64,000 nucleotides of DNA, from assembly GCA_935421135.1 (NCBI GenBank), contig OW285196.1, positions 5,561,001-5,625,000 of the forward strand. The letters run 5' to 3'. The notes beneath the pieces are model-generated. The model did no database searches. It was not told the origin of the DNA and saw nothing but the letters and a program-made list of their open reading frames with translations. Below, in pieces: positions 34,878-47,489 of this stretch; position 1 is the stretch's first letter, and every line of letters begins with the position of its first letter. Both the position numbers and the translations under genes were made by a program. This DNA comes from Bugulina stolonifera (taxonomy: Eukaryota > Bryozoa > Gymnolaemata > Cheilostomatida > Bugulidae).

Positions 34878-35439
34878 AAAACTCAACATGGACATGTGAT
34901 GTTCATCAACTTATAAGAAAAACAGATTCATAACTCCTTATTATTATACTGCATTCAATAAAGATAATTCGATGTAGTTCAGTTTTAAAACCTTTTATTG
35001 ATTATTTAATACGGCTTAATACTAACTTTAACTGAGCTTGCAATGCAATTTACATAAAAGTGTACAGATATGTGCAAAAGTACGGCAACCCCCTGACAAA
35101 AATCACATTCAATGCTCTTTGAACCAAAATTTTGAAGGAAAATCTTGGTAGTAATATATACCATCTTAATCAGATTCTTGTGTAGAATTCAGAAATAGTC
35201 AATTAAATGAGGTTTTGGTGCTTCTATCGTTTATCCGCCCCAAAAAGGAAAACCCTCTTGGATTTTAAAGAAAAATTCGCAATGCAATTTATAATACTAT
35301 TGATAGTTTAGCACCAATTGTAGCCCACATTCAGCAATTTAAGCATTCCACACTTAACAGAGAAGTTGGCAAACCTGAAATGAGCCTATATGGTCATTTA
35401 ATATTTATTTATATTTTACTGGCTATAAAACTTCCCGGC

Positions 35440-36600
35440 AGTGTTGATGCATGCTGTCGGCAAGTTTTCAATTATCTACAGATGTGACATTGCAGTACCA
35501 TGTCTCAATGATTATCCCAATCACTTCTAGATGTATTTTGTTGGTATGGCGTCTTTAACTGATTTACAGCCTCAATTTTCACCATAAGTTTTCTATATAG
35601 CTGGGGTTTGAGGTCTGAGCTTTGTCAGCTTAGGAATTGGACACCCTAGTGATCTAGCCATATCTTCAGCATCTTTGCTCAATGACCTGATGCATTGTTA
35701 TCCTGATATCTCCAGTTACCTGCAAATATTATCCATTTACTTAGCAGCATAAGTTTAGTCAGCACCTTGATGTGCTTTGTGGTACTCACCTTTCTCTCAA
35801 TGACTCAAGAGGTCTAACACCAGCACCAGACATGCATCCCACACTATCATGGATGTTGGATGCTCTTCAGAGGGAAAAATGCGGTTGGGTCAAAACTCTT
35901 TGCCAGATCTTCTCTGCACATGATTTTTGCCTGCATGGTTCTGCAGTGGGAACTTTGACCCTTCACTGAACCGAACTTTAAGTCACTACCCTAGGGTTCT
36001 GGAATGACATGTTGTTTTGCCCTTACCAATAATTTATTTCTTTAGTGTTTTATCACCAGTAGCTTTCTTTTAGCGTTACAATTCTCAGACGGTCTTTTCA
36101 CTATAATTGAAGACGTCGGTTCGGCATCATTGATTCATCCCATTCTTGCTCCAAATCAGCACTATTGTATTTGCTTCTTAGGCAGGAAGCTGTACCAATT
36201 TACAGTCATCTCTGGTACTGCTTTTTCATTTTCTTTGTCTGCTTTTTCTATCATTTTTTGAACAAGTAGATTTCAACATGCTGATAGTGACAGCTCCACC
36301 TCTAGTTTACCATTTGATCTCCTTGGCAACATGCTTGATGGCTTTCCCATGTTAATGCGGATGAGTAACCATTGCTGATTCACCATATTCATAAATCGCG
36401 TGACGTTAACAGACTTTGTATGCTTTGGCCTCCATTGGAGACAGGCTTTTATTGGACTGGGACCGATGTTAGTAGGAGAAGTTTTGGATTGTAAAAAAAG
36501 TTTATTTACACACTTGTGCATTCGCAATGATATTCCTTAAAAGATTGCCTTGTTGACAAAAGATCAAAAATTAGTTTCATCAGTGAAGAATTTCTCACAA
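35440..36600 (-). pseudogene. Tc1-like transposase relic, fuller copy
   Basis: Minus-strand frames include CEKFFTDETNF (block of the second catalytic acid region), GCMSGAGVRPLESLRERVS and SSDLKPQLYRKL, in the order expected of a Tc1-like DDE transposase, with many stops and shifts. The 3' half (35440-35860) is the same as 20217-20640; the 5' half (35860-36600) is unique in this window. Terminal repeat near 35060-35150. Confidence 0.6.
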
Positions 36601-36699
36601 CTTTCTTAAAACTTGAGCTCTCGTTCTAAGTAGAGCTTTAACGATTTTCTGAACAATAAAAGATCAGTTTTCTCTCTATCAGGAGATAGAGCACACTCT

Positions 36700-37285
36700 A
36701 GTCTTCAAAATGATGTATAGTAGATCAAGGCATTTGAGTTGTTTTGGGTAGATTTACAAATGATATTTCTACCAAATTGTTTGAAAAATCAAGAGGTTTG
36801 CTATAAATTTGCATACCACGTGTACATGTACTTCCTTGACTCTGCTGCTGATACTCTGTTGTACAGGCTCAGATTCACTCTCTGCATATCTTTCAGCACT
36901 TGAGCAATCAGTTTCTGCATATAATGGGTCCACATGTACACGTCTCACATCTCTTCCTGGGATTAGTGTGGTCTTAACAAACATGGGACCTAAGTAATAT
37001 AAACAATATAATCACTTGTTAATGTTACAGGAGCATTTATGCTGTTCTTATGGCAGAAGCATCCATGAAATTTATAAAATGTTTAAGTCTATGAATATTA
37101 TTATATCAACTGTCTCTTTTCAGTGTACACTGTAATTAATTAAGGCTTCAAAAATAAAAATCAGTAATTAGATCTACCACAGACTGTAGCAGGTTGGTTA
37201 AACTACGCACTTCAATTTGAATCTAGAGAGTTTAATTTGGTTTAAAAAATTTCAATGCACTGTAGTACAGTGTGTGCATGTAAGT
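36700..37285. other. Intergenic stretch, no gene recognised
   Basis: No convincing coding, RNA or repeat signal apart from low-complexity AT tracts. Confidence 0.4.
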
Positions 37286-37288
37286 CAG

Positions 37289-37617
37289 TTGGCATGGCCT
37301 AGCGGTGAAGATGCTTGCCTCTACATGTAGTTCGATTCCCGGCGGTGACAAGCTTTTCAGGCTTAGGCTGACCATACAATGTAGCTTACATTATTCGACA
37401 TGTATATGTGTTGCTGCACAACAATTTATGTTACTCCTTGCACGGAGTGCTCAGGCCTGTCAAATTTAGACTAGCCAGATGCAGAACTGAGAAGCGAAAA
37501 AGTAGTTTTTTCACTTTTTTCATGTACCATTGTAATAATAGCCTTTTGTAAGAACCTAGTGTTATCACTCCATATGAGGCGATATTTTAGTTGAATAAAA
37601 CACATACATACATACAG
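37289..37617 (+). mobile_element. tRNA-derived SINE, second family
   Basis: A box in TGGCCTAGCGGTGAAG, B box in GTTCGATTCCC (37330-37340), a body of about 250 bp unrelated to the 19.7-kb SINE, and an acatacatac tail. Confidence 0.7.
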
Positions 37618-37659
37618 TACAGCAATATGCATGTTTGTTGTCAAAATCTGCCGTACAAA

Positions 37660-39305
37660 CCATAAACATTTGGGAGTTGCAATTCCTTGAAAAGGAGAAA
37701 GAAAACTCTCAATGCACTAACCTTGTCTTCAAATATCTACTAATATCCTTTACTAAGCCAGCTGAATGACGGCCATCCAGATAGCAGTTCTAGACAGAAC
37801 TGTTATTTTATCGTTACAGGTGTGGGAGTATTAGACCTAGTTGAAATGCAGTAATAGTCAGTCTATGCTAGAGAGTCTATGCGGCTGCTTTGTTGTATGC
37901 TGCCATATCCCTCGTCTACTGTATATAAGGCCGTTTATCAGGTGAGATGCAACCTCTATTTCTTCATCATGTCATTACATAATATTTCAAAAAAGAGGTG
38001 ATATAAGTCTTAGGTGCGATTGCATAATATCAAGTTCATAACTGCTATAACATTTGAGTTGAACTTTAACAAACAATACACAGTCACTATTGTTTTAATA
38101 TTGAAAACTCACTACAAGCGAATTGCTTTTGCATGCTGCCACCTAAAATGTACAGTACATACACTGTTCATGCATGAAATGTACTTATGCGCTTCCCGTA
38201 GTCAATAAGTCATTGATGCATTACGACTCAAGTTGATAAATATTTCTTGTGAATTGATACATATACGCATGTATGCATGCTGTACAAACTATATGCATTG
38301 CAATGTTAAAACTGTTACTAATAGCTACTGTAATAACAACATAGGTTACATTAACATGGGTAACAATAAGAAGGTCTGCAGTTGATTATGAATGGTCTAA
38401 CAACATGCCAGTCTCCAGTAGGAGTTGTGCACTCATGTTCCTGCATGATCAGAAGTTGTGTTCTTAGTGTCTTGGAGAGAAATTTCTGGATAAATTTGTT
38501 TCAGTGCAAGTTGTTTGGGTAAGTTTATTTCGCTCTTCACCAGCAGCAGCAGCAGCGGCAGCAGCGGCAGCAGCGGCAGCAGCGGCAGCAGCGGCAGCAG
38601 CGGCAGCAGCGGCAGCAGCGGCAGCAGCGGCAGCAGCGGCAGCAGCGGCAGCAGCGGCAGCAGCAGCAGCAGCAGCAGCAGCAGTGTCTTTTGCTAACAA
38701 AGAAGACCGCCTATGAGTCAGCTCTTCTATACTTTTAAACTAAGTTGTACACCTGCGACCAATGCAACACAAAATGTACAGTCATAGCTAAAAGCTACAT
38801 GTATCAAACATAAACCATTCATTGTAAAGTTCGAAGCATGTTCTTTCTAATGTTATTAACAAATTTAGCGTTGAAGACATGTCTGCTTTCTCTCTTTGGA
38901 AACAGACCTGAAATCACGACCCAAATTTTGTGTCTGGTCGTCTGTTTCTACATATACGTATAACGATAGATACCAAACAATATAAATGAGCAAATAATTC
39001 ATAAATTTAGATCATGTCCTGGACATAACTTAGTGATTGATGCAGCCTTTTGCAGAATTGGAAAATTTCCAAATAGTAGAAAATACTGTCTATATTTGGG
39101 CCGTTTCCACATGAAACTTGGGTTAGTAGTCATACATGCGTTTTACCAGTGTTCATTTTTGTTAGGTGTCAGAAAACAGTCTTCAGCTTTTGCTAGATAT
39201 TTGGTGTTAATTAAATTATGTATTCCTCACACTGTAGGAGCACTTACAATGTACATGTACATTGGTTTAGGTATATTGTAATTCTATAAACTTTTCCCAG
39301 CTAAG
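37660..39305. repeat. Duplicated segment, copy 2 (partner 18160-19390)
   Basis: Ordered similarity to 18160-19390, described there. This copy is longer mainly because of the trinucleotide tract at 38541-38684. Its right end overlaps the 3' end of the defensin-like gene. Confidence 0.7.
38541..38684. repeat. (CAGCAGCGG)n tract
   Basis: About 13 copies of the 9-bp unit flanked by pure cag triplets. It opens long Ala/Ser/Gly frames on both strands, but there is no supporting gene structure and the paralogous segment lacks the tract, so I do not call a gene. Confidence 0.9.
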
Positions 39306-40350
39306 TTGTTTCCAGGCATGACTCCTACCATCTGCAGAGTACTCCAGGCAGTAGCAGTAACCATCCTCACATTTTCCTTCAGTCTGCTGTCCACATGCCA
39401 GATTACAAGCATTATGGGTAATGCATCTAATACCTCCTCCAGAATGTCCTACAATTACATTGTACACGTATGTACTGCAGGAAATATTATTCTTAGTTAA
39501 AGATAACATGACAAATGAGATATAAGTGAATGGTACAGTGTACCACTATCATGGGAATTTACTGATCGCCATGTAATGAAAATATGAAATGGTCTGTGGT
39601 CGGTCATCCTCCAATCAGATTTGAAGTCGAAACTTGGGATGATATACATTGGATATGATGCTGCCAGTCTTGATCTCGGCTCTGGATTGTGCTTGGCCTA
39701 GGATCTTGAGACCGGGTCGGCCGGCATCGCTGCTGGGGTCCCTGTCATTAGGCCCTCCAGCCGGGCTTATAACACTTTGAAAGTTAACTCGAAGTAAACC
39801 TGGCACCATACACTTGAAAACTGGTATGGTATGGTGCTAACTATTTTTAGTTTAAATTATAATGTAAAAAAGTTAAAATCAATGAACTAAATTAATTACA
39901 TCTGCTATATCAAATTACTCAGCATTCTCAAAGATGCAAGTTTATCCCTATGCCAAGGTGGAAGTGTGGTTTTGTTTTGGCACAATAAGTAATCCCCATA
40001 AATTTAGTTTTATGTAAATTCGCATTTCGGCTTCAGGGTTTTTCGTTTTTGGGTAGGGTAGGTTTCATACCCACCCTACTCTCTATATCGTTGTCGGAGC
40101 TTGGACAAGCAAGTAAATATTGTAGTGGAACTTGTGTCGGAGACCAAGCACAAAGCGCTTGTAGTTTATAAAAGCATATCCTGTCAGTGGTGAGAATTAA
40201 TTGAACTAGGTGCGATGTACTCAGTACATAAATAATATATAACTTAATGATGGTTTTGTCTGTTTAGCTTCGTAGTATCACCTTACCTTGCACTAGATAC
40301 ACTGATACAATAAGTATAGAACACACTGAAACCAGGCATAATAACTTCAT
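39267..40350 (-). CDS. Defensin-like secreted peptide (CSalphabeta cysteine pattern)
   Basis: Two coding exons: 40350-40287 (21 codons plus one base, donor G|GTAAGG) and 39448-39267 (acceptor ttgtag), phase-1 intron; 81 residues. Exon 1 is a leader (MKLLCLVSVCSILIVSVYLV). Exon 2 holds six cysteines spaced C-X5-C-X3-C-X7-C-X4-C-X1-C, with the CXXXC and CXC motifs that define the CSalphabeta fold of invertebrate defensins and related peptides. A basic and aromatic C-terminal tail of about 25 residues follows, longer than in most defensins. A TATA-like element is at 40482-40489 and ggattcagtt direct repeats lie in the 5'UTR. Not related in sequence to the A-E peptides. An antimicrobial role is by analogy only. 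Confidence 0.8.
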
Positions 40351-40481
40351 TTTAGTAGCTGGTTAGTACCGCAACAGTCTTCCGGCCTGATTCAGGCTTT
40401 AGTTGGATTCAGTTGGATTCAGTTAGTATCCAGCTATGAATGTTCAAGTAACTCTGGCGTTTGTTTGTTGGCCGTTAAAAT

Positions 40482-40489
40482 ATTATATA
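40482..40489 (-). promoter_or_regulatory. TATA-like box of the defensin-like gene
   Basis: TATATAAT on the minus strand about 130 bp before the start codon. Confidence 0.45.
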
Positions 40490-42470
40490 CTGGCTGCAGG
40501 GCTCTCATTCTATTTGGCAACATTAAAACAATACCTTGTTTACATGAAGATTTGTACAGATAAAAGATTGAATTGTGTTTAGGCATAACAATGTGCCCTC
40601 TTCAATATAATCAGTTTTGTCTCTGCAATCACATCTAAACGTTATGGGTGACATATTTTATGATACGCATTATGCTTTTCAATGTAGCGTCAGCTATCAA
40701 TGTAAGAAATGGTGTGTGTTTTAATTCTGTAGGGATTAAATAGTAGGCAGCTATTTTTTATAGCAAATGTTTGTTTCCACGTGATTTGTATGCAGTTGTA
40801 TTACATGCATATATACTGTAAATAATGTATGTAAGCACTTATTTACTGTTATAGATGAGTTAGAACCTTATACTTTACAGTGTATGTCATTTGACATCCC
40901 TTGTTTCAGCAGGAGATTGTACGTGTAATTCCCAACCACTCACTGTTAAAATATAATACAACCGAACAGAAATGTTTTTAGAAATTCAAAGATGTCTCCA
41001 CTATACTCTGGCGCAGTTGGCTTCCTGTCGATCTTACCGCTGCATAATAACATTACCATTTTCGCTACATGTTAACTCCTAAGCAATATTCGTTTATATA
41101 GAGATAATTGCTAACAATACAATTCAGGTGAAGGTAGAAAATCAAGAGCACAACATTATCGTTATTATTATTCATATTGTACTACATTTATGTGTATGTG
41201 TATGAAACACACAAACTCCATTACACATGTATGACCTATAAACAGTCTAGTGACTACTCTAAACTATATGCTTGTGACATACCAATGCTTCATCCTAGGG
41301 AACTGGATAATTATGGTTATTATCAGATTATGGTGATTGTTGGGAAATATCTCATTGGTTTTTAATCAAAATGACATCATAATATTATTCTATTTAGGGC
41401 CCTTCAACTTCATTTTCTTGTCTATTGTATTAATATTTTGTTCATAAGATCTGACTTACTGATGTAATATTGTAATGAATTGTGCCTGACAGATGTTTTG
41501 CTTTCTAATAATGAAGTATTATTGCTTTCCAATTCACTTACGGTGCTCATCATAACAAGGATTTACATAATAAAATCAATCGGCGCTTAATTTGACTCTT
41601 GTTTTAGCTCTTAGTTGTAGTTAATCTGCTAGTAATCATAGCTGGATAATTCAGAGTACATATACTTCTGTGTACATCGATGTACATGTACCTGTATAAT
41701 TTGGTGTTCATATACATGTATGTACTTTGTGTGTAATGTAATTCAAGTGTTGGCAACGCAGGTTCTGGGTTGAACTATTGTGGATTGCTAAATTGTTCGC
41801 TGATAATGATGCAACAGCATCATCGCAGCTACTGAAGTACTCGATGCCATTGGCAAAAGAAAATTCAAATTTATCACAATCATTAAAGTTATAGTGTCTA
41901 GTGGCTTGTTTGATTAATTGTACTGATGAGGTGTTACACATGTAGGTAACTTGCCAATAGCAAAAATATGCTTCTATCGTTTTGTATTTCTTGCAGCCAT
42001 GAAATACACACATGGGTACAGTATTACAACTGCAATGTTTATCACAACAAGATAGAAGAACTGAACTCATTCATATACTTGTACGCTTTAAGCCCAATAT
42101 AATGAGTAAACCCTGCAGTCAGAGCATACTAGAACAGCACATACTGCACTGACAACAGCAGTGCTATCCTCTCATAGTTTTCTCTATTGTAAAGCTGCAT
42201 TTTCAAATTACTACTATGATAAATGCCGCTTCAATGTTAGCAATGATTTTTCTTGCCATGCCACATAATATGTCCATCTGTAAAAACAGAACAGCGTTGT
42301 GTTGCTGTTTCGATTGTGTTATATAATTATATAAGATACAAGAAGAGCCATAATCCAATGAACATTGATTTGATATTATTATGTTTGCTGTCATTAACGT
42401 TGGAAGATGATTTTCATTACTAGCGGTTGTCCGGGTTTTCAAACAAATTGGACAGATTTTACACGATTAC
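40490..42470. other. Stretch with one unexplained ORF
   Basis: No recognised gene. The minus-strand ORF 42070-41708 (120 codons, several cysteines, beginning MSSVLLSCCDKHCS) has no obvious relative and no convincing splice context; it may be a real exon or chance. Confidence 0.3.
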
Positions 42471-42506
42471 CAGTAATATTAAACAGTGCAGATACAGGTC
42501 CCCCAT
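42471..42506 (-). pseudogene. Orphan first exon of the NHL family (G0)
   Basis: Reads MGDLYLHCLILL then GTAATC, closely matching the signal exon of G2 (MGYLYLHVHCLILL then GTAAGC); the upstream DNA (42507-42660) also matches 55950-56090. I find no second exon or propeller exon downstream on this strand, so it looks like a fragment of a duplication. Confidence 0.6.
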
Positions 42507-42869
42507 CTTCTTCTCTTAGATGTCTGGAGGATAGATAACAATTGATACTCAGCAGCAAGGTAAGACTGCTTATGTACAGTGAACACCAGTTGTTGTCTTA
42601 GTGATGGCCACCAAGCTATAAACTGGTATCTTAATCTTGATTGTTGGAAACTGTACAAATCATATGCATTGTAGTTAAATATATTATATACATGTATTTC
42701 ATAACATGTGTCACATGGGCAACATAATATGAAACACTGTTCTATATCAAAACACCCTATGCTGCAGAATATCATGTTATATGTCCCATATTAACAACAC
42801 GGACATGGCTGCACATGTAATGGTGTACAACCAAATCTATGTAAATAATCAACTTCAGGATGCTAAATA

Positions 42870-44120
42870 CTAACATCTGTTTAGTGGGATATGACACAAT
42901 AATCACAAAAACATGTGAGATGAACACAACTTTTGTAATCTGATTATTTTATTAAACATAGAGATTACACTCTTTGTCTAGGTGAGAAACTGGAACAGTG
43001 TTATAGTTACTATGTGCATCTTTTCTACCTCTATGATCTTATCACATTATTAGTATAATGTAGAAATTGTGTTGTTTTGATGAAAAAGTCCTATATTATC
43101 ACGGGGGCTATTACAAAGTCTTATACCATCTCAATAATATTTGCCTGTCCACAATCATAAACAATCAAAGCTGGTGAATGTCGTATTGTGACATTCACCA
43201 GCTTTGATTGTTCATGAGTGTGTATAGGCAACTAGCTGTAGTCTGTAGCGACAATCGTCAGGATTATACTGGATTTACAGTGCTACTAACTGCTTGCATG
43301 TAAGGGATCAATACATAAGTGATTTTACGTAAGACTGTCCATACACAATAATATCCTACGCTATGAGAATGAGGAAGAGTAGCAGAATATTGTATACGCT
43401 TATGTTCCTATAATGATTATTATTTATGGTGCAATAATCCCATGTAGAATAGTCGACTCTATGCTGTAAACAATAGAGCATCAGGGAAGACTGTTGATTA
43501 TAATGACCAGTATTAAAAACGGTTTGTCTTGGCTGCTACTAAGACTAGATTTATAAACGCAAACAACTCATCAATGTTACAGAAATAGGATGAGCAATAT
43601 TATTTTGAAATATTGAGCCAGCTGTCAGCAGTAGTAGGTTAATGGTTTTTTTGTGGCGTATCAAACAGTTAACATCTTCACAGCTTCATCAAGTTGGTAT
43701 TGTGTAGTTATATATTCGGTTCTTTCCGTATGAAAGCCTAGGGTCAGAGAAGGTGTCGATGTATAACATAATTACCCTGTATAATATGTTTTAACACTGT
43801 TCCCTATAAAAGCCCCTATGCTACAGGATATCATTATTTGATGTGCTACTGTATATTATTTTGTGGTGTCTTTTGCAATAATCTAACCCCTTCATCAAAG
43901 TTATATTATAATTGTCTGAATACAAAAACAGATAAATTACAAGTAGCACTCAAATAAGCTCATAGAGATAGAAAGTATGCACATAATAACTAGAACACTG
44001 TTCCAGTTTCTCACCCAGACAAAGAGTGTAATCTCTATGTTTAATGGAACAATCAGATTGCAAAAGTTGTGTTCAACCCACATGTTATTGTGAGTGTTGC
44101 TTCATATCCCACTAAGCAGA
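42870..44120. repeat. Inverted repeat, 145-bp arms
   Basis: 42870-43013 and 43988-44122 are inverted copies (shared blocks attacactctttgtc, gagaaactggaacagtgtt, tttagtgggatatga) with few differences, enclosing about 1 kb. The enclosed DNA partly resembles the region upstream of G2 (about 57960-58500). Confidence 0.8.
43155..43217. ncRNA. Strong hairpin, possible small-RNA precursor
   Basis: Perfect 23-bp stem: 43160-43182 and 43190-43212 are exact reverse complements with a 7-nt loop (gtattgt); after one mismatch the stem extends four more pairs. Stem length fits a small-RNA precursor, but the loop is short and expression is unknown. Confidence 0.35.
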
Positions 44121-44830
44121 TGTCAATCCTTTACATCCTGTCCTTAATGTTTTGCAGTATACTGTAGACATAGAAGGCATAGAACATGATTGTGCACAAT
44201 TACATAATATGTAGCCATGTTTGTGTTGTTCATCTGCCGAGATATATCCTGGACCAGAAGCTATCTGTATATGGAATAGTGTTGCACACAATTCTGTTAC
44301 GGCATATTGACATGTCCTAACTTGACACCTAGTTAGTAGCAAGCTGTATGTCGCCATAAGACGCCAGTGCAGGCTACATTTCCACCAATGGCTTGACAGC
44401 TGCTGCTGTATTATATTTTTATGGCAGGTTATGTTAAATAGTCAGGTTTGTATCAATATATAGAATTCTTAGATGTGTTTTCACTCACCGAAGTTCATCA
44501 AGATAAGGTTGCAGTTCTTTATCTAGGCTTTCTCAGCTTTCAGGCGGAACTTCTCTTCTATTCCTAGTCAATCGGTGATGTCGTATAGTCTCTTCCGAGA
44601 CGTGTCGAATAGCCGTTATGACTGTACATTGTATAACATGCCCTTTTCTTTTGGGCTTCCTTTCAGCGGTAACCAACAACTTAGTAATAAAACTAAACAG
44701 GTATTGGATACGGTACAATGATCAACATGCACATAAAGCTTTAAAAACCCACTATATAATATGCCTCCTCTTGGTGTAAATAATACACTCACAATATTGT
44801 TCAAGAAATACGTTGGGCATATTCATTTAG

Positions 44831-45172
44831 TCACACATTGTACATGTGCAGAAGGGTACAGGTCTTTCTAAGCCTTTTCAGTTTTGTACACAGGGCTACT
44901 GGAGAAGTCCTTCTTGACATCAAGTCACTATTACCTTGGCTTACCTCATTGCAGAGATTCACCTGTAAACAGTAGCACTCTATCTTCTTCCTTGCACCAT
45001 AGAATAGACTAGTGTTCTTTTCCACTCTTACATCTAGTGACACACTGCCAAAGGTAGAGTCTATACCTAGAACACCGCCTAGAATTGTAACAGCTGTAGG
45101 AGCCGTTGCCAGTATTGCTATCTCTCCTAGTACTTCTAGGTCTATACTTATGTCTAGATCTACGTCTAGTTA
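44831..45172 (-). other. Unassigned ORF next to gag relic
   Basis: An open minus-strand frame includes TILGGVLGIDSTFGSVSLDV and a CYC...C motif. It has protein-like composition but no family I can name. It lies directly downstream of the gag-like relic and may be retroelement remains. Confidence 0.2.
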
Positions 45173-45224
45173 CATTGAATACAAATGGTCTCTCCCATGA
45201 GAGGTCAACTCGCTGGTAAATTAG

Positions 45225-45606
45225 TTACCTAACCAAGTTTTCGCGTAAACCGTTAACTGCGACCGAAACAGCGAGGCGTTGTCTATGCACTTCACTGTGA
45301 TCGCCAAATTTCATATCCCTACTCATTCGTTCTACTTTGAGTAGGTACGTGTGAAAATCCTCATCAGATGCTTGTGAACTAGTATGAAATTATTAGATCA
45401 CAAAACGAAAATATTTTTGTACTCAAAGTGATCTGTCAATTCACTTTGAGTGCTCTATCATAGGCATCATCTGAGTTGCCTCGCATATTGAAGCCTGAGG
45501 CAGTGAGAACAGCCTTGCCATCCCTTCCTACCGTGCTTAGTACATGTAGGGCCAGTAGTTTAGTCCTACCCCTAAACCAATTTACTCTTGCCTCATGGGG
45601 TCCTTC
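45225..45606 (-). pseudogene. Retrotransposon gag-like relic
   Basis: Two minus-strand pieces, 45606-45436 (RTKLLALHVLSTVGRDGKAV and on) and 45359-45225 (HTYLLKVERMSRDMKFGD, then LAVSVAVNGLRENLVR), resemble consecutive parts of Ty3-type gag capsid regions. They are separated by a stop and an unreadable gap. No pol was found. Confidence 0.5.
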
Positions 45607-46809
45607 TTAACCCATGTGAAATGTAATAGAATTGTCCCAAACTGCATAGGACTTAGTGTTCATATGCAAGTACCTTAATTCATGTGTCAACTCTGCCATT
45701 TGCTACCAGGTGTCATAGCTTTGGTGGGTGCTGAAGTCATGTAGCTGAACCAGACTAGAAATTGATCCTATTGGCTGCCAGCCAACTTGATAATAATTGC
45801 TAACTACATCTTTGTTGTTAATGCGTAAGAACAAGGTTATGATGCAGAATTTTCTTATTGGTTGGGAACCAGGGAAAAGGTCAAGGCTGTTTTTGGCATA
45901 CAAAAGTCGTGAGAATCACATTGCTGGCAAAGTGTTAGAAAATACTTCAGAAAGATGGGTAAAGTTCTACTTTTATTAGTAAGTATTACACTCTCATACA
46001 GTCACAGGCATAAGTTTAAGACCACCTTGATTCACACATTGTGTGGAAGAAACTAAATAAATTTCTAAAGTTTTTTATATTTTGTTGAGAAATGAGTTTT
46101 ACCAATATTATTCAAAGAAAATTTTGCTCTTAACACATGGTAATTCTCAAAAAATTATTAATTGCAAGGGTACCATTATAAGAGAATATTGCTGTACACC
46201 TACCAATGTGCATGTACATCCAGGTGTACATGTAAAATGTAGATGTGTGTTATAACAATATTCTAGTTTAGCATTCTACATGGATATAAGAATGAGAATA
46301 TCATACATGTATAAAGATTGTTCTGCACTGTGTGATGGTTAGTGTATACCTGATTCTACATTATGCACTACAGTTGGAATAGTGGTGCATATCATTGCTA
46401 CTTAGTACAAAATAACATGGTCCTAGGAATACCACCTCTGTAAACTTATTCATGCAGATTGCAAGTCTATCAATCCCTTGTTTTGTGTACAGATTCCATA
46501 TTATTACCCAATTGAGTTAATCGCTTTTAAGTACTAATAAACAATAAGAGAAAAATCTGCCAATCTCCCAAGAGGCAAAATAACAATGTTAAGCGGTGGG
46601 TCAGGTAAATATAAGGCATGTATAAGCAACTGTGTGAACACGTCTTCTCTGTAACTGCTTGATAAAATCGCATTGTCCAAGGTTAGCAGTCTGCTGCAAG
46701 ATAAAATAATATCTTTTAATTTCAGGGCGTTTTGGTTGTCATAGCAATGGCTATTAGAGGATTAGCTGGTGTAAATGTTACAAGGTAAGATGCTGATATT
46801 TCACTCTAT

Positions 46810-46898
46810 TACATGTACATGTACATGTACATGTACATGTACATGTATGTACATGTACATGGACATGTACATGTATGTACATGTACATGTACATGTAG
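46810..46898. repeat. (ACATGT)n hexamer tract in G1 intron 2
   Basis: About 14 copies of acatgt with tatg and ggac variants, starting just after exon 2 of G1. Confidence 0.95.
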
Positions 46899-47489
46899 CT
46901 AGCAATTATTAATAGTTCAATGAAAACCATAGTTTTGGCAAGCAGAATATGCTAGTGAGCCACAGTTTGATATTAATTTATTTGTCGGACTGTCCCCCAA
47001 AATTATTACAGCATTACTCTCCTGCCCTCTCACGGAACAATGCCCTAAGCAACAAAATTTCCAAAACTGGCATTGTCAGAATGTCTAACAAGCAATAAAC
47101 ATGAAAATGTTTACAATATTAGAATGTTTTTTTGTTTTGTTATGTTTTATTTTGTAATATGCCCTAACTACAACACCAAAGGTGAATAATGCCCTATGTG
47201 ACTCTAGCACAGTTATGAAATGACATGAACTAACTAAGTATGTTGGCGGGTGGCAGAATGCCAGGGAACAGAATGGAAAAATGGGCTTGATATACATGTA
47301 GGTTGGAGGGAACTTTGAAAACATGTTGGAAGTTTTGGCTAATAAAAAAGTTATCATAGCCATTTTCTGAAAATAATGTTAAGTGAACATACGGCATTTT
47401 TCCATGAGAGGGCAGTTTAGCTGTGGTGAATACAAAACAATATAGATGTACCTGCTGTATGATGAGTTAGAATCCTTGTAATGTGTGGT

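Noticed and set aside
37289..37345. Genuine tRNA gene
   Set aside because: No complete cloverleaf can be drawn and a 250-bp body with simple tail follows.
38464..38716. Poly-Ala, poly-Ser/Gly proteins on both strands
   Set aside because: Produced by the (CAGCAGCGG)n tract; the paralogous segment at 18.7 kb has no such frame.
39573..39800. Further LTR copy
   Set aside because: Starts tgtaatg and has ggtcggtcatcc like the LTR end, but the rest does not follow the LTR order and the right border is not found.
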